DNA of 61,618 nt, taken from the NCBI GenBank assembly GCA_017469405.1, contig JAFUGL010000108.1, positions 1-61,618 of the forward strand, written 5' to 3'. This stretch comes from Lachnospiraceae bacterium. Lineage in GTDB: Bacteria > Bacillota > Clostridia > Lachnospirales > Lachnospiraceae. Shown one piece after another: positions 36,053 through 45,682 of the stretch. The position numbers and the translations under genes were made by a program. Each line of letters begins with the position of its first letter. Within the stretch, counting starts at the first letter, position 1. Under the pieces are notes generated by a model. That model did no database searches, was not told where the DNA came from, and worked only from the letters and a program-made list of their open reading frames with translations.

Positions 36053-36081
36053 TTGACATATCATTTTGATTGTGGTATTTT
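36053..36081 (+). promoter_or_regulatory. SigA-type promoter for infC-rpmI-rplT
   Basis: A perfect TTGACA (36053-36058), a 17-bp spacer and TATTTT (36076-36081; TATCAT overlaps just downstream). Transcription would begin at about 36088, giving a leader of about 160 nt before infC. Confidence 0.75.
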
Positions 36082-36087
36082 ATCATA

Positions 36088-36248
36088 GTATGTTGAAGAA
36101 GCAGAGTATCCACTCTCACCTTAGCGCAAGGGCGACTCGGGTTAATATTTACATTTTTTTGATGTGGTATTTTTATGTGGATAGCTATGCTGTCCACTTT
36201 TTTTGACGAATTGTATTAAGAAGTATGTGCATTTATGGAGGTGTTATT
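36088..36248 (+). promoter_or_regulatory. infC/L20-type leader with attenuator
   Basis: The leader ends in an intrinsic terminator (36177-36204). The upstream segment tatccac (36107-36113) is exactly complementary to gtggata (36177-36183), the 5' arm of that terminator, so an antiterminated and a terminated fold can alternate. The middle (ctcacc...gcgcaagggcgactcgggtt) could bind ribosomal protein L20, as known for the Bacillus infC leader; family membership is an inference from position and layout. Confidence 0.7.
36177..36204 (+). terminator. Attenuator terminator in the infC leader
   Basis: gtggatagc pairs with gctgtccac (one G-T pair) around a short loop, followed by seven T (36198-36204). 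It lies 45 bp before the infC start, inside the transcribed leader, and so acts as a conditional terminator. Confidence 0.8.
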
Positions 36249-36755
36249 ATTAGCGAGATATTAATTAACGAACAAATCAGATTCAAAGAGGTCAGAGTGG
36301 TAAGTGAGGAAGGCGAGCAGCTTGGCATAATGTCATCCAAGGAAGCACAAAAAATCGCTGAGGATGAAGGAGTAGATTTAATTCTTATAGCTCCGACAGC
36401 CAAACCACCGGTTGTAAGAATTCAGGATTTTGGAAAGTATCGTTATGAACTTGCAAGACGTGAGAAGGAAGCAAAAAAGAAGCAGAAGACTATTGATATC
36501 AAAGAGGTAAGACTTTCACCAAACATTGATACCAATGACCTTAATACCAAGGTCAACATGGCAAGAAAATTCTTGACCAAAGGTGATAAGGTTAAAGTAA
36601 CACTTCGTTTCAGAGGACGTGAGCTTGCTCATGTTAACTCCAGCAAGGCAATTCTTGATCAGTTTGCCGAAATGCTTTCAGATGTAGCGGTTGTTGATAA
36701 GCCTGCTAAGTTTGAAGGCCGTAGTATGATAATGTTTTTAGCTGAAAAACGTTAA
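36249..36755 (+). CDS. infC: Translation initiation factor IF-3, ATT start
   Basis: 168 aa. The N-domain starts SEILINEQIRFKEVRVV; the linker is YELARREKEAKKKQKT; the C-domain has KEVRLSPNIDTNDLNTK and MARKFLTKGDKVKVTLRFRG. The RBS ggaggtg (36237-36243) lies correctly spaced only for ATT at 36249 (or 36246). The nearest in-frame ATG (36225) would place the RBS inside the coding region and add non-conserved residues. ATT initiation of infC is known in E. coli and Bacillus and underlies IF-3 autoregulation. First gene of the IF3-L35-L20 operon. Confidence 0.93.
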   Translation: MSEILINEQIRFKEVRVVSEEGEQLGIMSSKEAQKIAEDEGVDLILIAPTAKPPVVRIQDFGKYRYELARREKEAKKKQKTIDIKEVRLSPNIDTNDLNTKVNMARKFLTKGDKVKVTLRFRGRELAHVNSSKAILDQFAEMLSDVAVVDKPAKFEGRSMIMFLAEKR

Positions 36756-36791
36756 TTTTATAATATATAGTTATTTTAAGGAGGAATAAAA

Positions 36792-36989
36792 ATGCCAAAG
36801 TTAAAGACAAAGAAAGCAGCTGCAAAGCGCTTTAAGAAGACAGGAACAGGTGAATTAAAGAGAAATAAAGCTTACAAGAGTCATATTCTCACTAAGAAGA
36901 CTACTAAGAGAAAGAGAAATCTTAGAAAAGCAACCATGACTGATAAGACTAACAGTAAGGTTATGAAGCAGATATTACCATATTTATAG
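36792..36989 (+). CDS. rpmI: 50S ribosomal protein L35
   Basis: 65 aa, RBS aaggagg. Starts [20 protein letters not shown], then [20 protein letters not shown], a highly basic chain ending in LPYL, all standard for bL35. It lies between infC and rplT in the conserved order and is therefore under the same leader control. Confidence 0.98.
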   Translation: MPKLKTKKAAAKRFKKTGTGELKRNKAYKSHILTKKTTKRKRNLRKATMTDKTNSKVMKQILPYL

Positions 36990-37008
36990 GATTAGGAGGA
37001 ATAGACTA

Positions 37009-37365
37009 ATGGCAAGAATTAAAGGCGGCGTAGGCGCTAAGAAAAGACATAACAGAGTTTTAAAGCTCGCTAAAGGATATAAGGGAGCAAGATCAAAGCA
37101 GTACAGAGTAGCAAAGCAGTCAGTTATGAGAGCACTTGCTACATCATATGCAGGTAGAAAAGAGAGAAAGAGACAGTTCAGACAGCTTTGGATAGCTCGT
37201 ATCAATGCAGCTGCAAGAATTAATGGACTTTCATACAGCAAATTTATGTATGGTTTAAAGCTCGCTGAGGTTGATCTTAACAGAAAGATGCTTTCAGAGA
37301 TGGCTATAAGTGATCCTGAAGGATTTGCAAAGCTTGTTGAGATAGCAAAGTCAAAGCTTGCTTAA
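37009..37365 (+). CDS. rplT: 50S ribosomal protein L20
   Basis: 118 aa, RBS taggagg. [59 protein letters not shown] and DRKMLSEMA-type C-terminal region (here [17 protein letters not shown]) match bL20. It is an early 50S assembly protein and the usual feedback regulator of this operon through the leader. No clear terminator follows; tRNA-Leu has its own promoter 47 bp downstream. Confidence 0.98.
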   Translation: MARIKGGVGAKKRHNRVLKLAKGYKGARSKQYRVAKQSVMRALATSYAGRKERKRQFRQLWIARINAAARINGLSYSKFMYGLKLAEVDLNRKMLSEMAISDPEGFAKLVEIAKSKLA

Positions 37366-37411
37366 TTTTCAGTTGAATTGTTCGAAATTGGGAACTTAAG
37401 AAAAAAAGTTA

Positions 37412-37440
37412 TTGACATTTTAATTTAAAAATGTTAACAT
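37412..37440 (+). promoter_or_regulatory. Promoter for tRNA-Leu
   Basis: A perfect TTGACA (37412-37417), a 17-bp spacer and TAACAT (37435-37440), 34 bp before the tRNA. A 17-mer, tgaattgttcgaaattg, lies just upstream (about 37374-37390) and is also found upstream of the infC promoter (about 35948-35964). Confidence 0.7.
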
Positions 37441-37474
37441 ATCACTTGCGTTGATTAAACAGCGCAAGTCAAAT

Positions 37475-37558
37475 GCGGGAGTGCTGGAATTGGCAGACAG
37501 GCTAGACTAAGGATCTAGTGATGGCAACGTCGTGTGGGTTCAAGTCCCATCTCCCGCA
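37475..37558 (+). tRNA. tRNA-Leu(AAG)
   Basis: 84 nt. The acceptor stem gcgggag pairs with ctcccgc, discriminator A, CCA not encoded. Anticodon stem ctaga/tctag with loop ctaagga gives anticodon AAG (Leu, CUU; A34 likely inosine). A long variable arm (tgatggcaacgtcg) marks a class II tRNA, and the T-loop ggttcaagtcc is normal. Confidence 0.95.
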
Positions 37559-37560
37559 TT

Positions 37561-37597
37561 AAAAAAAGGTACATCTTATAAGATGTACCTTTTTTTA
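37561..37597 (+). terminator. Rho-independent terminator after tRNA-Leu
   Basis: A perfect inverted repeat (aggtacatctta/taagatgtacct) is bounded by an A-run and a T-run, so it could work in both directions. Just downstream, accttgaacc...ggttcaaggt (37608-37629) plus TTTTT forms a second hairpin. The rest up to 37762 is AT-rich with nothing recognisable. Confidence 0.9.
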
Positions 37598-37762
37598 ATG
37601 CGGGTCGACCTTGAACCAGGGTTCAAGGTTTTTATAATATGACTAAAGTCATGTTGAAATACTATCTTTTTTCACTACAATTCTTTTTTTCAAGCTGATA
37701 AGATAATACCATCGGAAAAGATAACAGGATATGGAATACATTTAATGAATGGAGAGGATGTT

Positions 37763-38515
37763 ATGGATACGATTCTTAAAACAATTGACCTTACCAAGAA
37801 GTATGATGGCAGAACAGTGGTTGATAATCTGAATATCGAGATAAAGAAGGGCGAGATTTTCGGACTTTTGGGGCCTAACGGTGCGGGTAAGAGTACCACA
37901 ATGAATATGATATGCAATATCGTTAAGCCGGATTACGGAACGGTGGAATTTATGGGTAAGGATTTTCGGAAGAATAAGAAGGAGCTTAGCAAAAGACTTG
38001 GATATATACCACAGAATCTTGCTATACACGGAAGTCTTAAGGCTTGGGAAAATGTAGAGCTTTTCACCTCTCTTTACGGGATAAAGGGTGAAGAGTTAAA
38101 GGATAGAATTGATGAGTCTTTGGAATATGTGGGACTTTCAGAAAGAAGAAATGATTATGCCAAAAATTTTTCCGGAGGTATGAAAAGAAGGCTTAATATA
38201 GCTTGTGCCATAGGACATCATCCGGATTTGCTCATCTTTGACGAACCAACAGTAGGTATCGATCCGCAGTCCAGAAATTTTATCTTAGATAAGATAAAGG
38301 AATCCAATAAAAACGGAACAACTGTTATATATACAAGTCATTATATGGAAGAGGTTGAGGCGATATGCAGCCGCATAGCAATTATGGATAATGGAAGAGT
38401 GATTGCAAGCGGAACAAGCGAGGAGTTAAAGAAACTTGTGGTTGATGATGTTGAGTCCATAACACTTGAGGAAGTGTTCCTTACCATTACAGGAAAGAAA
38501 TTGAGGGATTATTAA
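37763..38515 (+). CDS. ABC transporter ATP-binding protein
   Basis: 250 aa from ATG 37763 (ggagagg five bases upstream; ATG 37745 would precede the RBS). Walker A LLGPNGAGKSTTMNMI near residue 37, Q-loop GYIPQNLAIHG, signature FSGGMKRRLNIACAI near 137, Walker B LLIFDEPTVGIDPQSR near 159, and H-loop YTSHYMEEVEAIC. ABC-2 exporter class. It is the first gene of a five-gene unit with two permeases and a two-component system. Substrate unknown; a stress-sensing exporter is the simplest reading. Confidence 0.92.
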   Translation: MDTILKTIDLTKKYDGRTVVDNLNIEIKKGEIFGLLGPNGAGKSTTMNMICNIVKPDYGTVEFMGKDFRKNKKELSKRLGYIPQNLAIHGSLKAWENVELFTSLYGIKGEELKDRIDESLEYVGLSERRNDYAKNFSGGMKRRLNIACAIGHHPDLLIFDEPTVGIDPQSRNFILDKIKESNKNGTTVIYTSHYMEEVEAICSRIAIMDNGRVIASGTSEELKKLVVDDVESITLEEVFLTITGKKLRDY

Positions 38516-39412
38516 ATGATACGATATCTTATTAAAAATAATTTCAAAATAATGATGCGAAGCGGTGTAAATATTCTTCTTTACATCGTATGTCCTGTGC
38601 TTGTTTCAGCGGTATTGATAAGTGCTTTCTCATCACTTATGGAAAACTACAAGCCGGATGAGGACTTTATGGCAGAGTTCGGAGCTATTGAAACCAACTT
38701 TGCAGATTCAATCAACGAAGACCAGGCTAAAGATAATGACCAAACAAACGGTATGACAAACTCATTTAATATAGCTGCTATCAACATCGAACATCCCTAC
38801 TTTGTACCGGCTATTGATTCGACAGATTACTATGGGATAATTGAGGTAGTGTACTTCGGATGGTGCGCCATAGTATGTATATCCGGTCTTTTATCAAGTG
38901 AGAAAAAGAACAGGATAAATGATAAGCTTTACGTTTCCAATCTGTCGGTAACTCAAATTTATCTTGCCAGACTCATACCGCTTTCTATTACCTGTGCATT
39001 AGGTGTTTCAATTGCGGCGGTTATAGGCATGGTATTTATGGGAGTTCATTGGGGCAATCTGCTTTTGTCCGCAATCGTGGTAATTCTAATGATATTTGCT
39101 GCGTCGGCATTTGAAATGATGTTATATGAGATAACAAACAGTATGCTGGTTACTATTATTGTTTCCTTTGCCATAGTCTGGATTTGGGGTTTTTTTGGAG
39201 GAAGCTTCGAGACCTATATGTTTTCACCGCATTCCATGACACTTAAAAATATTGATCCGGTATATCACGGAAACCGGGCACTCGTGGAGCTTTCATGTAT
39301 GGGACACAGCGACTACGTATTAAGCTCGGTTATATATTCGGTGATTATGATAGTTGTTTGTTCATTGATAGCGATATTTGCAGGAAATGTCAGAAGGAGG
39401 AAGGGTGCATGA
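38516..39412 (+). CDS. ABC-2 type permease subunit 1
   Basis: 298 aa, ATG directly after the ATPase stop. One N-terminal TM (residues about 20-42), an extracytoplasmic segment (about 45-105), then about five TMs (the middle ones at about 155-230, LIPLSITCALGVSIAAVIGM) and a last one near 270-290. The layout is that of ABC2_membrane/YhgE-like exporters. It overlaps the next permease by 4 nt. Confidence 0.85.
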   Translation: MIRYLIKNNFKIMMRSGVNILLYIVCPVLVSAVLISAFSSLMENYKPDEDFMAEFGAIETNFADSINEDQAKDNDQTNGMTNSFNIAAINIEHPYFVPAIDSTDYYGIIEVVYFGWCAIVCISGLLSSEKKNRINDKLYVSNLSVTQIYLARLIPLSITCALGVSIAAVIGMVFMGVHWGNLLLSAIVVILMIFAASAFEMMLYEITNSMLVTIIVSFAIVWIWGFFGGSFETYMFSPHSMTLKNIDPVYHGNRALVELSCMGHSDYVLSSVIYSVIMIVVCSLIAIFAGNVRRRKGA

Positions 39413-40659
39413 GTACGATTATTAAGTCAACTTTAAAGCTTACACTTAGAAATAAGGGCTTCTGGTTTTTCCTTATAATAACACCTTTGCTATCGGTACT
39501 TATTTTAAATATTAATCAGGAAAATAATCTTGCATATTATTCTAAGGATGATGCACCTCATATCAGTGAGCTTTCGAATTTAGACGATAAGGTCGCCTAC
39601 TATCGTGGCGGAGGAGAGTATGTTATCAAGGTCTATGATGCGTGTCAGAGTGAGCTTTCCGAATATCTGCTTAATAAACTTGCTGAAAATAATATGTTTA
39701 AGGTCTGCAGAGTAAAGGCAGATGGTCTTACCAAAGAAGAGGCTTGCATATGTGTGGAAAATGATGGTATAAATGACAGAATGGGTGCCGCCATATATCT
39801 CGATAAAAACTTTGATAAAAAGGCATCTGATAACGAAGACAATGCACTTACTATTTACATCTTATCCGATGATGAAAGAGAGAAACTTTTAATATACGAG
39901 GTTGGACAGTGTCTTGGAAGGATACAGGCTGCCGCAGCTATGGGAAAAGAAGAAACCATAATGCAAGCTCTTAAGGAAATGGATGCAGCACTTCCAAAGG
40001 AAGAAGTTTCTCTGCCAAAGGATGAATCAGGTAACGGACTTACTACACGTCAGCTTACTCAAAAAACATTGGTGGGATATGCCTTTGCATTTATGACACT
40101 TGGATTTGTATTTTGCGGAATTATAGTTGCACATACTGCAATTAAGGAGCAAAAGGATATGGTTCTTACCAGAATCAAGCTCTCAGGTATCGGAAGCTAT
40201 GAGTACTTTGCAGCCAAGCTTATAGTCAGCATAATCGTATCTATGATGCTTACGGTTCTTTTAGGTATATGTACATTTTTTGTAGATACCGATGCGATGG
40301 GTATGAAACGTTTAGAGTTTATAGGTATGATATTCCTGCTTGGAGTTATATTTTGTTCGATTAGTCTTTTGTTGGGCAGTCTTATGGGAAATGTAATGAG
40401 TGCAAATGTTGCGGCATTTACGCTGTGGAGCTTGTCATCTATGCTGGCAGGACTTTACTTCCCACTTGATTATACGACTAAGGCGATTAAGACATTATCC
40501 TATATCATGCCACAAAAGTGGTTCGTTGACGGAACGGAAATGATATTAACCGATGACAACAAAGCATTCTTTATGTTATTATGTGTTACAGTAGCATATC
40601 TTGTGATTATCATAAGCCTTGGAAGTGTAGGCATAAAGTTTAAGAGCAGTGATGAGTAA
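39409..40659 (+). CDS. ABC-2 type permease subunit 2
   Basis: 416 aa from ATG 39409, which overlaps the previous stop (ATGA) and has aaggagg eight bases upstream. One TM (residues about 20-36, FWFFLIITPLLSVLILN), a large extracytoplasmic domain (about 40-225), then five or six TMs (from about 228, YAFAFMTLGFVFCGIIVAHT), with the ABC2-type motif KEQKDMVLTRIKLSGIGSYE between them. It forms a heteromeric pore with subunit 1. Substrate unknown. Confidence 0.85.
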   Translation: MSTIIKSTLKLTLRNKGFWFFLIITPLLSVLILNINQENNLAYYSKDDAPHISELSNLDDKVAYYRGGGEYVIKVYDACQSELSEYLLNKLAENNMFKVCRVKADGLTKEEACICVENDGINDRMGAAIYLDKNFDKKASDNEDNALTIYILSDDEREKLLIYEVGQCLGRIQAAAAMGKEETIMQALKEMDAALPKEEVSLPKDESGNGLTTRQLTQKTLVGYAFAFMTLGFVFCGIIVAHTAIKEQKDMVLTRIKLSGIGSYEYFAAKLIVSIIVSMMLTVLLGICTFFVDTDAMGMKRLEFIGMIFLLGVIFCSISLLLGSLMGNVMSANVAAFTLWSLSSMLAGLYFPLDYTTKAIKTLSYIMPQKWFVDGTEMILTDDNKAFFMLLCVTVAYLVIIISLGSVGIKFKSSDE

Positions 40660-40741
40660 AATTAGGCGTAAGGATAAAAGATAGCGATAAGTGAAGCAGA
40701 GTGCAAAGATAAAGAATAGTGATTAGTGAAGTGTCGGGTAG

Positions 40742-41881
40742 ATGAACGAAAGATTAAAGGATAATTATTTTGTTTTTGTAAGAATATTATTAATGCTGAT
40801 TCTTTGTGTATACGGAATCATGAATATGATACAAACAACAGGAGTATCTGTGTGGGTACTCCTGCTTGTTTCATTTTATATCGGGGCTATGACTTTAAAG
40901 GAAGTATTTGAAGGCAAAGGAAGGATATATTTTTTGATCATAGCAATAGTCTTTTTAAGCTTTATAATTTATTTTGGAAAGACTACATTTCTTATGCTCG
41001 TTTTTTTTACCATATTTGAAGCATTTTCAATATTCCCAAAGATTGATTTTAAATGGTATTTTCTGCCTTTGCTTGGTGCGTTTATAGAAAGTCCGTTGGG
41101 ATGGGTAACACAGCTTGTATTCTTGACCATGATGGTGGTAATATATATTCAGCATAACTTTGTGGTAAAGGATTACAAAAAACAGATGCAGGAGGATGTC
41201 AGGATCGAGCAGAGCCTTAAAAAGGATATGCTTAATCAGGAATATGCTTCAAAGGAAGAATTGAGAAAGGGCATGCTGGTTGCACAAAATCAGATACTTG
41301 AGGAGAGGGCAAATCTTTCTCAAACCTTGCATGATAAGCTTGGTCATAATATCAATGGTTCAATCTATCAGCTTGAGGGAGCGAAGCTTCTTATGGATAA
41401 AGAACCTGAAAAGTCAAAGGGTATGATTCAGGCGGTTATTGACCAGCTTAGAACCGGTATGGATGAGATAAGAGGTATTTTAAGAAGGGAACGACCAAAG
41501 AAAAATAAGCTGGCGATGCTTCAATTGTATAAACTGTGTGAGGATTGCAACGGCAGGGGAGTTGAAGCGGAATTAACAGTGGAAGGAGATACCGCTCTTG
41601 TTACGGATGATATCTGGGAGGTAATCTTGGATAATGCCTTTGAGGCTGTCTCAAATTCCATGAAGTATGCCAGATGTAAGCATATAGATATCAAGCTGGT
41701 TGTGATGAATAAGGTAGTTCGGTGCAGTATAACGGATGATGGTATAGGCTGTGTCAAGCTGACTGATGGAATGGGAATATCCGGAATGAGGCAGAGAGTT
41801 CGATCTGTTAACGGAAGCCTCGGATTTGAAACAGAGGCAGGTTTTACAGTGACGATGATACTGCCCATAGGAGATAAATAA
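40742..41881 (+). CDS. Sensor histidine kinase (NarX/LiaS type)
   Basis: 379 aa. Five or six TM segments (residues about 8-140), a coiled coil (about 145-190), then a HisKA_3 box with the phosphoacceptor His in LSQTLHDKLGHNINGSIYQL near residue 196. The ATPase domain has the N box LDNAFEAVSNSMKYA near 300 and the G box TDDGIGCVKLTDGMGISGMR near 340. No extracytoplasmic domain of size, so it is probably an intramembrane sensor. It follows the ABC exporter and ends one base before its response regulator. Confidence 0.9.
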   Translation: MNERLKDNYFVFVRILLMLILCVYGIMNMIQTTGVSVWVLLLVSFYIGAMTLKEVFEGKGRIYFLIIAIVFLSFIIYFGKTTFLMLVFFTIFEAFSIFPKIDFKWYFLPLLGAFIESPLGWVTQLVFLTMMVVIYIQHNFVVKDYKKQMQEDVRIEQSLKKDMLNQEYASKEELRKGMLVAQNQILEERANLSQTLHDKLGHNINGSIYQLEGAKLLMDKEPEKSKGMIQAVIDQLRTGMDEIRGILRRERPKKNKLAMLQLYKLCEDCNGRGVEAELTVEGDTALVTDDIWEVILDNAFEAVSNSMKYARCKHIDIKLVVMNKVVRCSITDDGIGCVKLTDGMGISGMRQRVRSVNGSLGFETEAGFTVTMILPIGDK

Positions 41882-41882
41882 T

Positions 41883-42521
41883 ATGGATAAGATTAAAGTA
41901 ATAATTGCGGATGACAGCGACTTTGTTCGTGACGGTATGAAGATAATACTTGATGTGGATGATGAATTTGAGGTGCTTGGTGTGGCTTCAAACGGAAATG
42001 AAGCGATTGAGCTGGCTAAAAAAGAAGCACCGGATATATTTCTCATGGATATTCAGATGCCTATAATGGATGGTATAGAGGCTACAAAGATAATAGTTGA
42101 AGAAGGGCTTGGAAAGGTTCTTATTCTTACTACATTTGATGATGATGAGCTGGTAAAACAGGCTTTGCAAAATGGTGCTAAGGGTTATCTGATAAAAAAT
42201 CATACACCGGAGCATTTAAAACAGATGATAAAATCGGTTTACTACGGAACGGGAGTTGTGGAAGCAAGCGTAATGGAGTCGCTTACCACAGGTAATGCTG
42301 CCGCTTTTGGCATATCCGACGGCTTTGATTCAACACCGTATTCGCCAAGAGAACTTGAGATTATAAAGGCTGTTGCTGAAGGACTTTCCAATAAAGAAAT
42401 TGCAGGCAAACTATTTATCTCCGAAGGAACTGTAAAGAATTACATAACAGGAATTCTTTCCAAAGAGGGCTTGTCACACAGAACGGCACTTGCGGTATAT
42501 TATTTGACAGGAAAAAAATAA
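41883..42521 (+). CDS. NarL/LuxR-family response regulator
   Basis: 212 aa. Receiver domain: acidic pocket IIADDSDFV, phosphoacceptor Asp in FLMDIQMPIMDGIEA near residue 55, and Lys in NGAKGYLIKN. The C-terminal LuxR HTH has YSPRELEIIKAVAEGLSNKE, then ISEGTVKNYITGIL. It pairs with the histidine kinase before it and probably activates the exporter operon upstream. RBS ggag, eight bases from the ATG. Confidence 0.93.
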   Translation: MDKIKVIIADDSDFVRDGMKIILDVDDEFEVLGVASNGNEAIELAKKEAPDIFLMDIQMPIMDGIEATKIIVEEGLGKVLILTTFDDDELVKQALQNGAKGYLIKNHTPEHLKQMIKSVYYGTGVVEASVMESLTTGNAAAFGISDGFDSTPYSPRELEIIKAVAEGLSNKEIAGKLFISEGTVKNYITGILSKEGLSHRTALAVYYLTGKK

Positions 42522-42548
42522 GAATAAGTGTAAGGTGGTATATAGGAC

Positions 42549-45500
42549 ATGAATGAAAAGAAAAGTAAGATTATCATATCGTTAGCCATAGCAGGTGGAA
42601 TAATGGTTATACTTATATTTATTATAGGGACCTTTATGACCGGAATAAGTGCAAAAAATGATGTAGATAAGGCAAGCCGAACTGTTAGTCTGCTTTATCT
42701 TGATGAGCTGGCAGGAAGACGTGAGCAGGTTGTAGCTGCAACCCTGGAAAATCATATTAACAATATGTATGTAGCCATTAGTCTCATGGATGAAGATGAT
42801 CTTTCAAGTATTGATAACCTTCAGGCTTATCAGAATAGAATGAAGCAGATGTATAATCTGGAAAAGTTTGCCTTTGTTGATTCTGACGGTCTTATATATA
42901 CTGCACTTGGGACAAGAGATGACATAGAGGATTATGAGATTGATTATAATTCGTTTACGGAACCGCAGATATCAGTCAAAACTGATGATGAGGGGACAAA
43001 AGGGGTTATTATTGCTGTTCCGATTGAAGGACTATTGCTTGAGGGTAGGCCGCTTGTGGTCTGTTTTATGGAGCTTGATATGAATAATCTGCTTCAAATT
43101 GTATCGCTTCAGTCTGACAATAATGAAACAACATTTTGCAATATATATACCAGAGATGGAGAAGCACTTACAGATATGATTCTGGGAGGTCTTGCAAATG
43201 AAGATAATTTGCTTTTGGCTATGGAAAGTGCAAAGTTTGATACCGGGTATACATTTGAAGAGTTTATGCATAACTTTAGTGAGGGAAATAAGGGAGTGGT
43301 TTCCTTTACATATGGAAACACAAAGGAGACACTTTCGTATGTTCCGATTGAGGGGACAGACTGGATGCTTACTTATCTTATCAGAGAGAGTGTTATCAGC
43401 AACCAGATAAACTCTATATCTGCCCATATTATTCGAAGAAATATTATTCAGTCTTTGATAACGGCATTTGTAATTTTTGTCATGTTTTACGTGATATATA
43501 TTCAGACAAAAAAGACTGCAGAGGTAACTTTGGAAAAAGAAAAGGCAGATGTGGAAAATAAGGTAAAGCAGGATGAACTGGAGGAGAGACTTAACCTTAA
43601 GGAAAGACTCCTTGAGCAGGAGAGAGAAAGAACAAAGCAGGACAATATGATTACAGCGCTTGCTTCAGATTATACGAGTGTTTATTATGTTAATCTCGAT
43701 GATGGTGAGGGAATCTGCTATAGGAGTGATGTTGAAAATAAAAGTCCTTTAAAGCAGGGTGAGCATTTTAAGTTTAATGAAATATTTACAAAATATGCGG
43801 ATGAGTTTGTGGCGGAAGCATATCGTGATGACTTTAAGGCATTTATTAAAACGGATAATATAAGAAAAGCATTGGAAAAAGAGCAGATAATCATTTACAA
43901 ATATCTGGTAATCAGAGACGGTAAAGAGTCATATGAGATGCTTCGTATGGCCGGTGTCAGACATGCTGAGGACAGAGATGACCATATAGTTCATGCTATA
44001 GGAGTAGGATTTACAAATATAGACAACGAAATGAGAGAGTCGCTTGCAAAGAGTCAGGCACTTAGTGATGCGCTTGCTGTAGCTGAAAATGCCAATAAAG
44101 CAAAGACCTCATTTTTGTCCAATATGAGTCATGAAATTCGTACACCGATGAATGCGATAATCGGCCTTGACAATATCGCTTTAAATGATCCCGAAACTCC
44201 GGAAAAAACTAAGGAGTATCTGGAGAAGATAGGAAGTTCTGCAGAACATTTGCTGGGTATTATAAATGATATTCTGGATATGTCACGAATAGAATCCGGT
44301 AGAATGATTCTTAATAATGATAAATTTTCATTTATGAAGCTTTTAGAACAGATAAATACTCTTTTTAGCAGTCAGTGTATGGAAAAGGGACTTAGCTATA
44401 ACTGTCATATAAATGGTGATATAGATGATTTCTATATCGGAGATAATACAAAGGTAAGACAGGTTATTGTAAATATTCTCAGTAATGCTGTTAAGTTTAC
44501 TGAAGAGGGTGGAGAGGTTAATCTTAATGTAAACAGGATAGCGCAGTATGATGGTAAGTCCACACTTCAATTTGTCATAAGTGATACAGGAATCGGAATG
44601 AGCAAGGAATTTATTCCGCGGATTTTTGACTCCTTTGCACAAGAGGATTCTACGGCTACCAATAAGTATGGAAGTTCCGGACTGGGTATGGCAATTACCA
44701 AGAATAATGTGGAAATGATGAATGGTAATATTGAGGTAGAAAGTGAAAAAGGAGTCGGTACAACATTTAAGGTTACTATTACACTTGTTGATACGGAAGA
44801 TATTGAATCGAAAGAGGCTTCTAAGGAACTTATACCTCATGAAATGTGCGTCCTTGTGATTGATGATGATACAGTTGCGTGTGAGAATGCTAAGCTCGTT
44901 CTTGGAAAGGTAGGTATATATACAGAGACTGCTCTTTCCGGAGAAGAAGGATTGGAGAAGGTTAAGCTTAGACATGCCAGAAGAGAACCGTATAACCTGA
45001 TACTTATTGACTGGCAGATGCCGGAAATGGATGGAGTTGAAGCAACAAGAAGAATCCGTGCTATAGCCGGTTCTGAATCGGCAATCATTATTTTGACAGC
45101 CTATAACTGGGATGAGATTTTAGAGGAAGCAATCGAAGCAGGTGTTGATACATTTATATCTAAACCGCTGTTCGCTTCAAATGTTATGGAAGAGTTCAAT
45201 TCTGCAGTTAAAAAGAGACAAATTAACAAAAAAGATGAAGATAAAAAGGTAGATCTCACAGGACGTCGAATCCTACTTGCAGAGGATATGCAGATTAATG
45301 CTGAGATAATGATTATGATATTGGAAATGCGTGAAATGAAGGTTGATCTTGCAGAAAATGGATTAATTGCTCTTGAAAAATTTGAGTCAAGTGACATCGG
45401 ATACTATGATGCAGTTTTAATGGATATGCGTATGCCAAAGATGGATGGATTGGAGGCAACAAGAGCTATTAGAAACCTTGATCGTGAGGATGCAAAGAAG

Positions 45501-45644
45501 ATACCTATCATAGCACTGACTGCCAATGCATTTGATGAGGATGTACAAAGAAGTCTGCAGGCAGGACTTAATGCGCATCTTTCAAAACCGGTTCAGCCGG
45601 AAACATTATATGAAACTCTGGAAAGCATGATAAAAGATGAATAA
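42549..45644 (+). CDS. Hybrid histidine kinase with two receiver domains
   Basis: 1031 aa. TM1 (about 7-29), an extracytoplasmic sensor (about 30-295, probably Cache-like), TM2 (about 298-320), a coiled coil (about 325-370), a PAS-like region (about 372-500), HisKA with His in FLSNMSHEIRTPMNAIIG near 528, HATPase (NILSNAVKFTEEGG, DTGIGMSKEFIPRIFDSFAQ), then REC1 (VLVIDDD, Asp in LILIDWQMPEMDG near 819) and REC2 (ILLAEDM, Asp in LMDMRMPKMDG near 958). No Hpt domain or output domain is seen, so the phosphorelay partner lies elsewhere. It is 27 bp after the response regulator. Ligand unknown. Confidence 0.92.
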   Translation: MNEKKSKIIISLAIAGGIMVILIFIIGTFMTGISAKNDVDKASRTVSLLYLDELAGRREQVVAATLENHINNMYVAISLMDEDDLSSIDNLQAYQNRMKQMYNLEKFAFVDSDGLIYTALGTRDDIEDYEIDYNSFTEPQISVKTDDEGTKGVIIAVPIEGLLLEGRPLVVCFMELDMNNLLQIVSLQSDNNETTFCNIYTRDGEALTDMILGGLANEDNLLLAMESAKFDTGYTFEEFMHNFSEGNKGVVSFTYGNTKETLSYVPIEGTDWMLTYLIRESVISNQINSISAHIIRRNIIQSLITAFVIFVMFYVIYIQTKKTAEVTLEKEKADVENKVKQDELEERLNLKERLLEQERERTKQDNMITALASDYTSVYYVNLDDGEGICYRSDVENKSPLKQGEHFKFNEIFTKYADEFVAEAYRDDFKAFIKTDNIRKALEKEQIIIYKYLVIRDGKESYEMLRMAGVRHAEDRDDHIVHAIGVGFTNIDNEMRESLAKSQALSDALAVAENANKAKTSFLSNMSHEIRTPMNAIIGLDNIALNDPETPEKTKEYLEKIGSSAEHLLGIINDILDMSRIESGRMILNNDKFSFMKLLEQINTLFSSQCMEKGLSYNCHINGDIDDFYIGDNTKVRQVIVNILSNAVKFTEEGGEVNLNVNRIAQYDGKSTLQFVISDTGIGMSKEFIPRIFDSFAQEDSTATNKYGSSGLGMAITKNNVEMMNGNIEVESEKGVGTTFKVTITLVDTEDIESKEASKELIPHEMCVLVIDDDTVACENAKLVLGKVGIYTETALSGEEGLEKVKLRHARREPYNLILIDWQMPEMDGVEATRRIRAIAGSESAIIILTAYNWDEILEEAIEAGVDTFISKPLFASNVMEEFNSAVKKRQINKKDEDKKVDLTGRRILLAEDMQINAEIMIMILEMREMKVDLAENGLIALEKFESSDIGYYDAVLMDMRMPKMDGLEATRAIRNLDREDAKKIPIIALTANAFDEDVQRSLQAGLNAHLSKPVQPETLYETLESMIKDE

Positions 45645-45682
45645 AAGCTTATAAATGATACATAAAAGCTGCCTGTTGCTTC

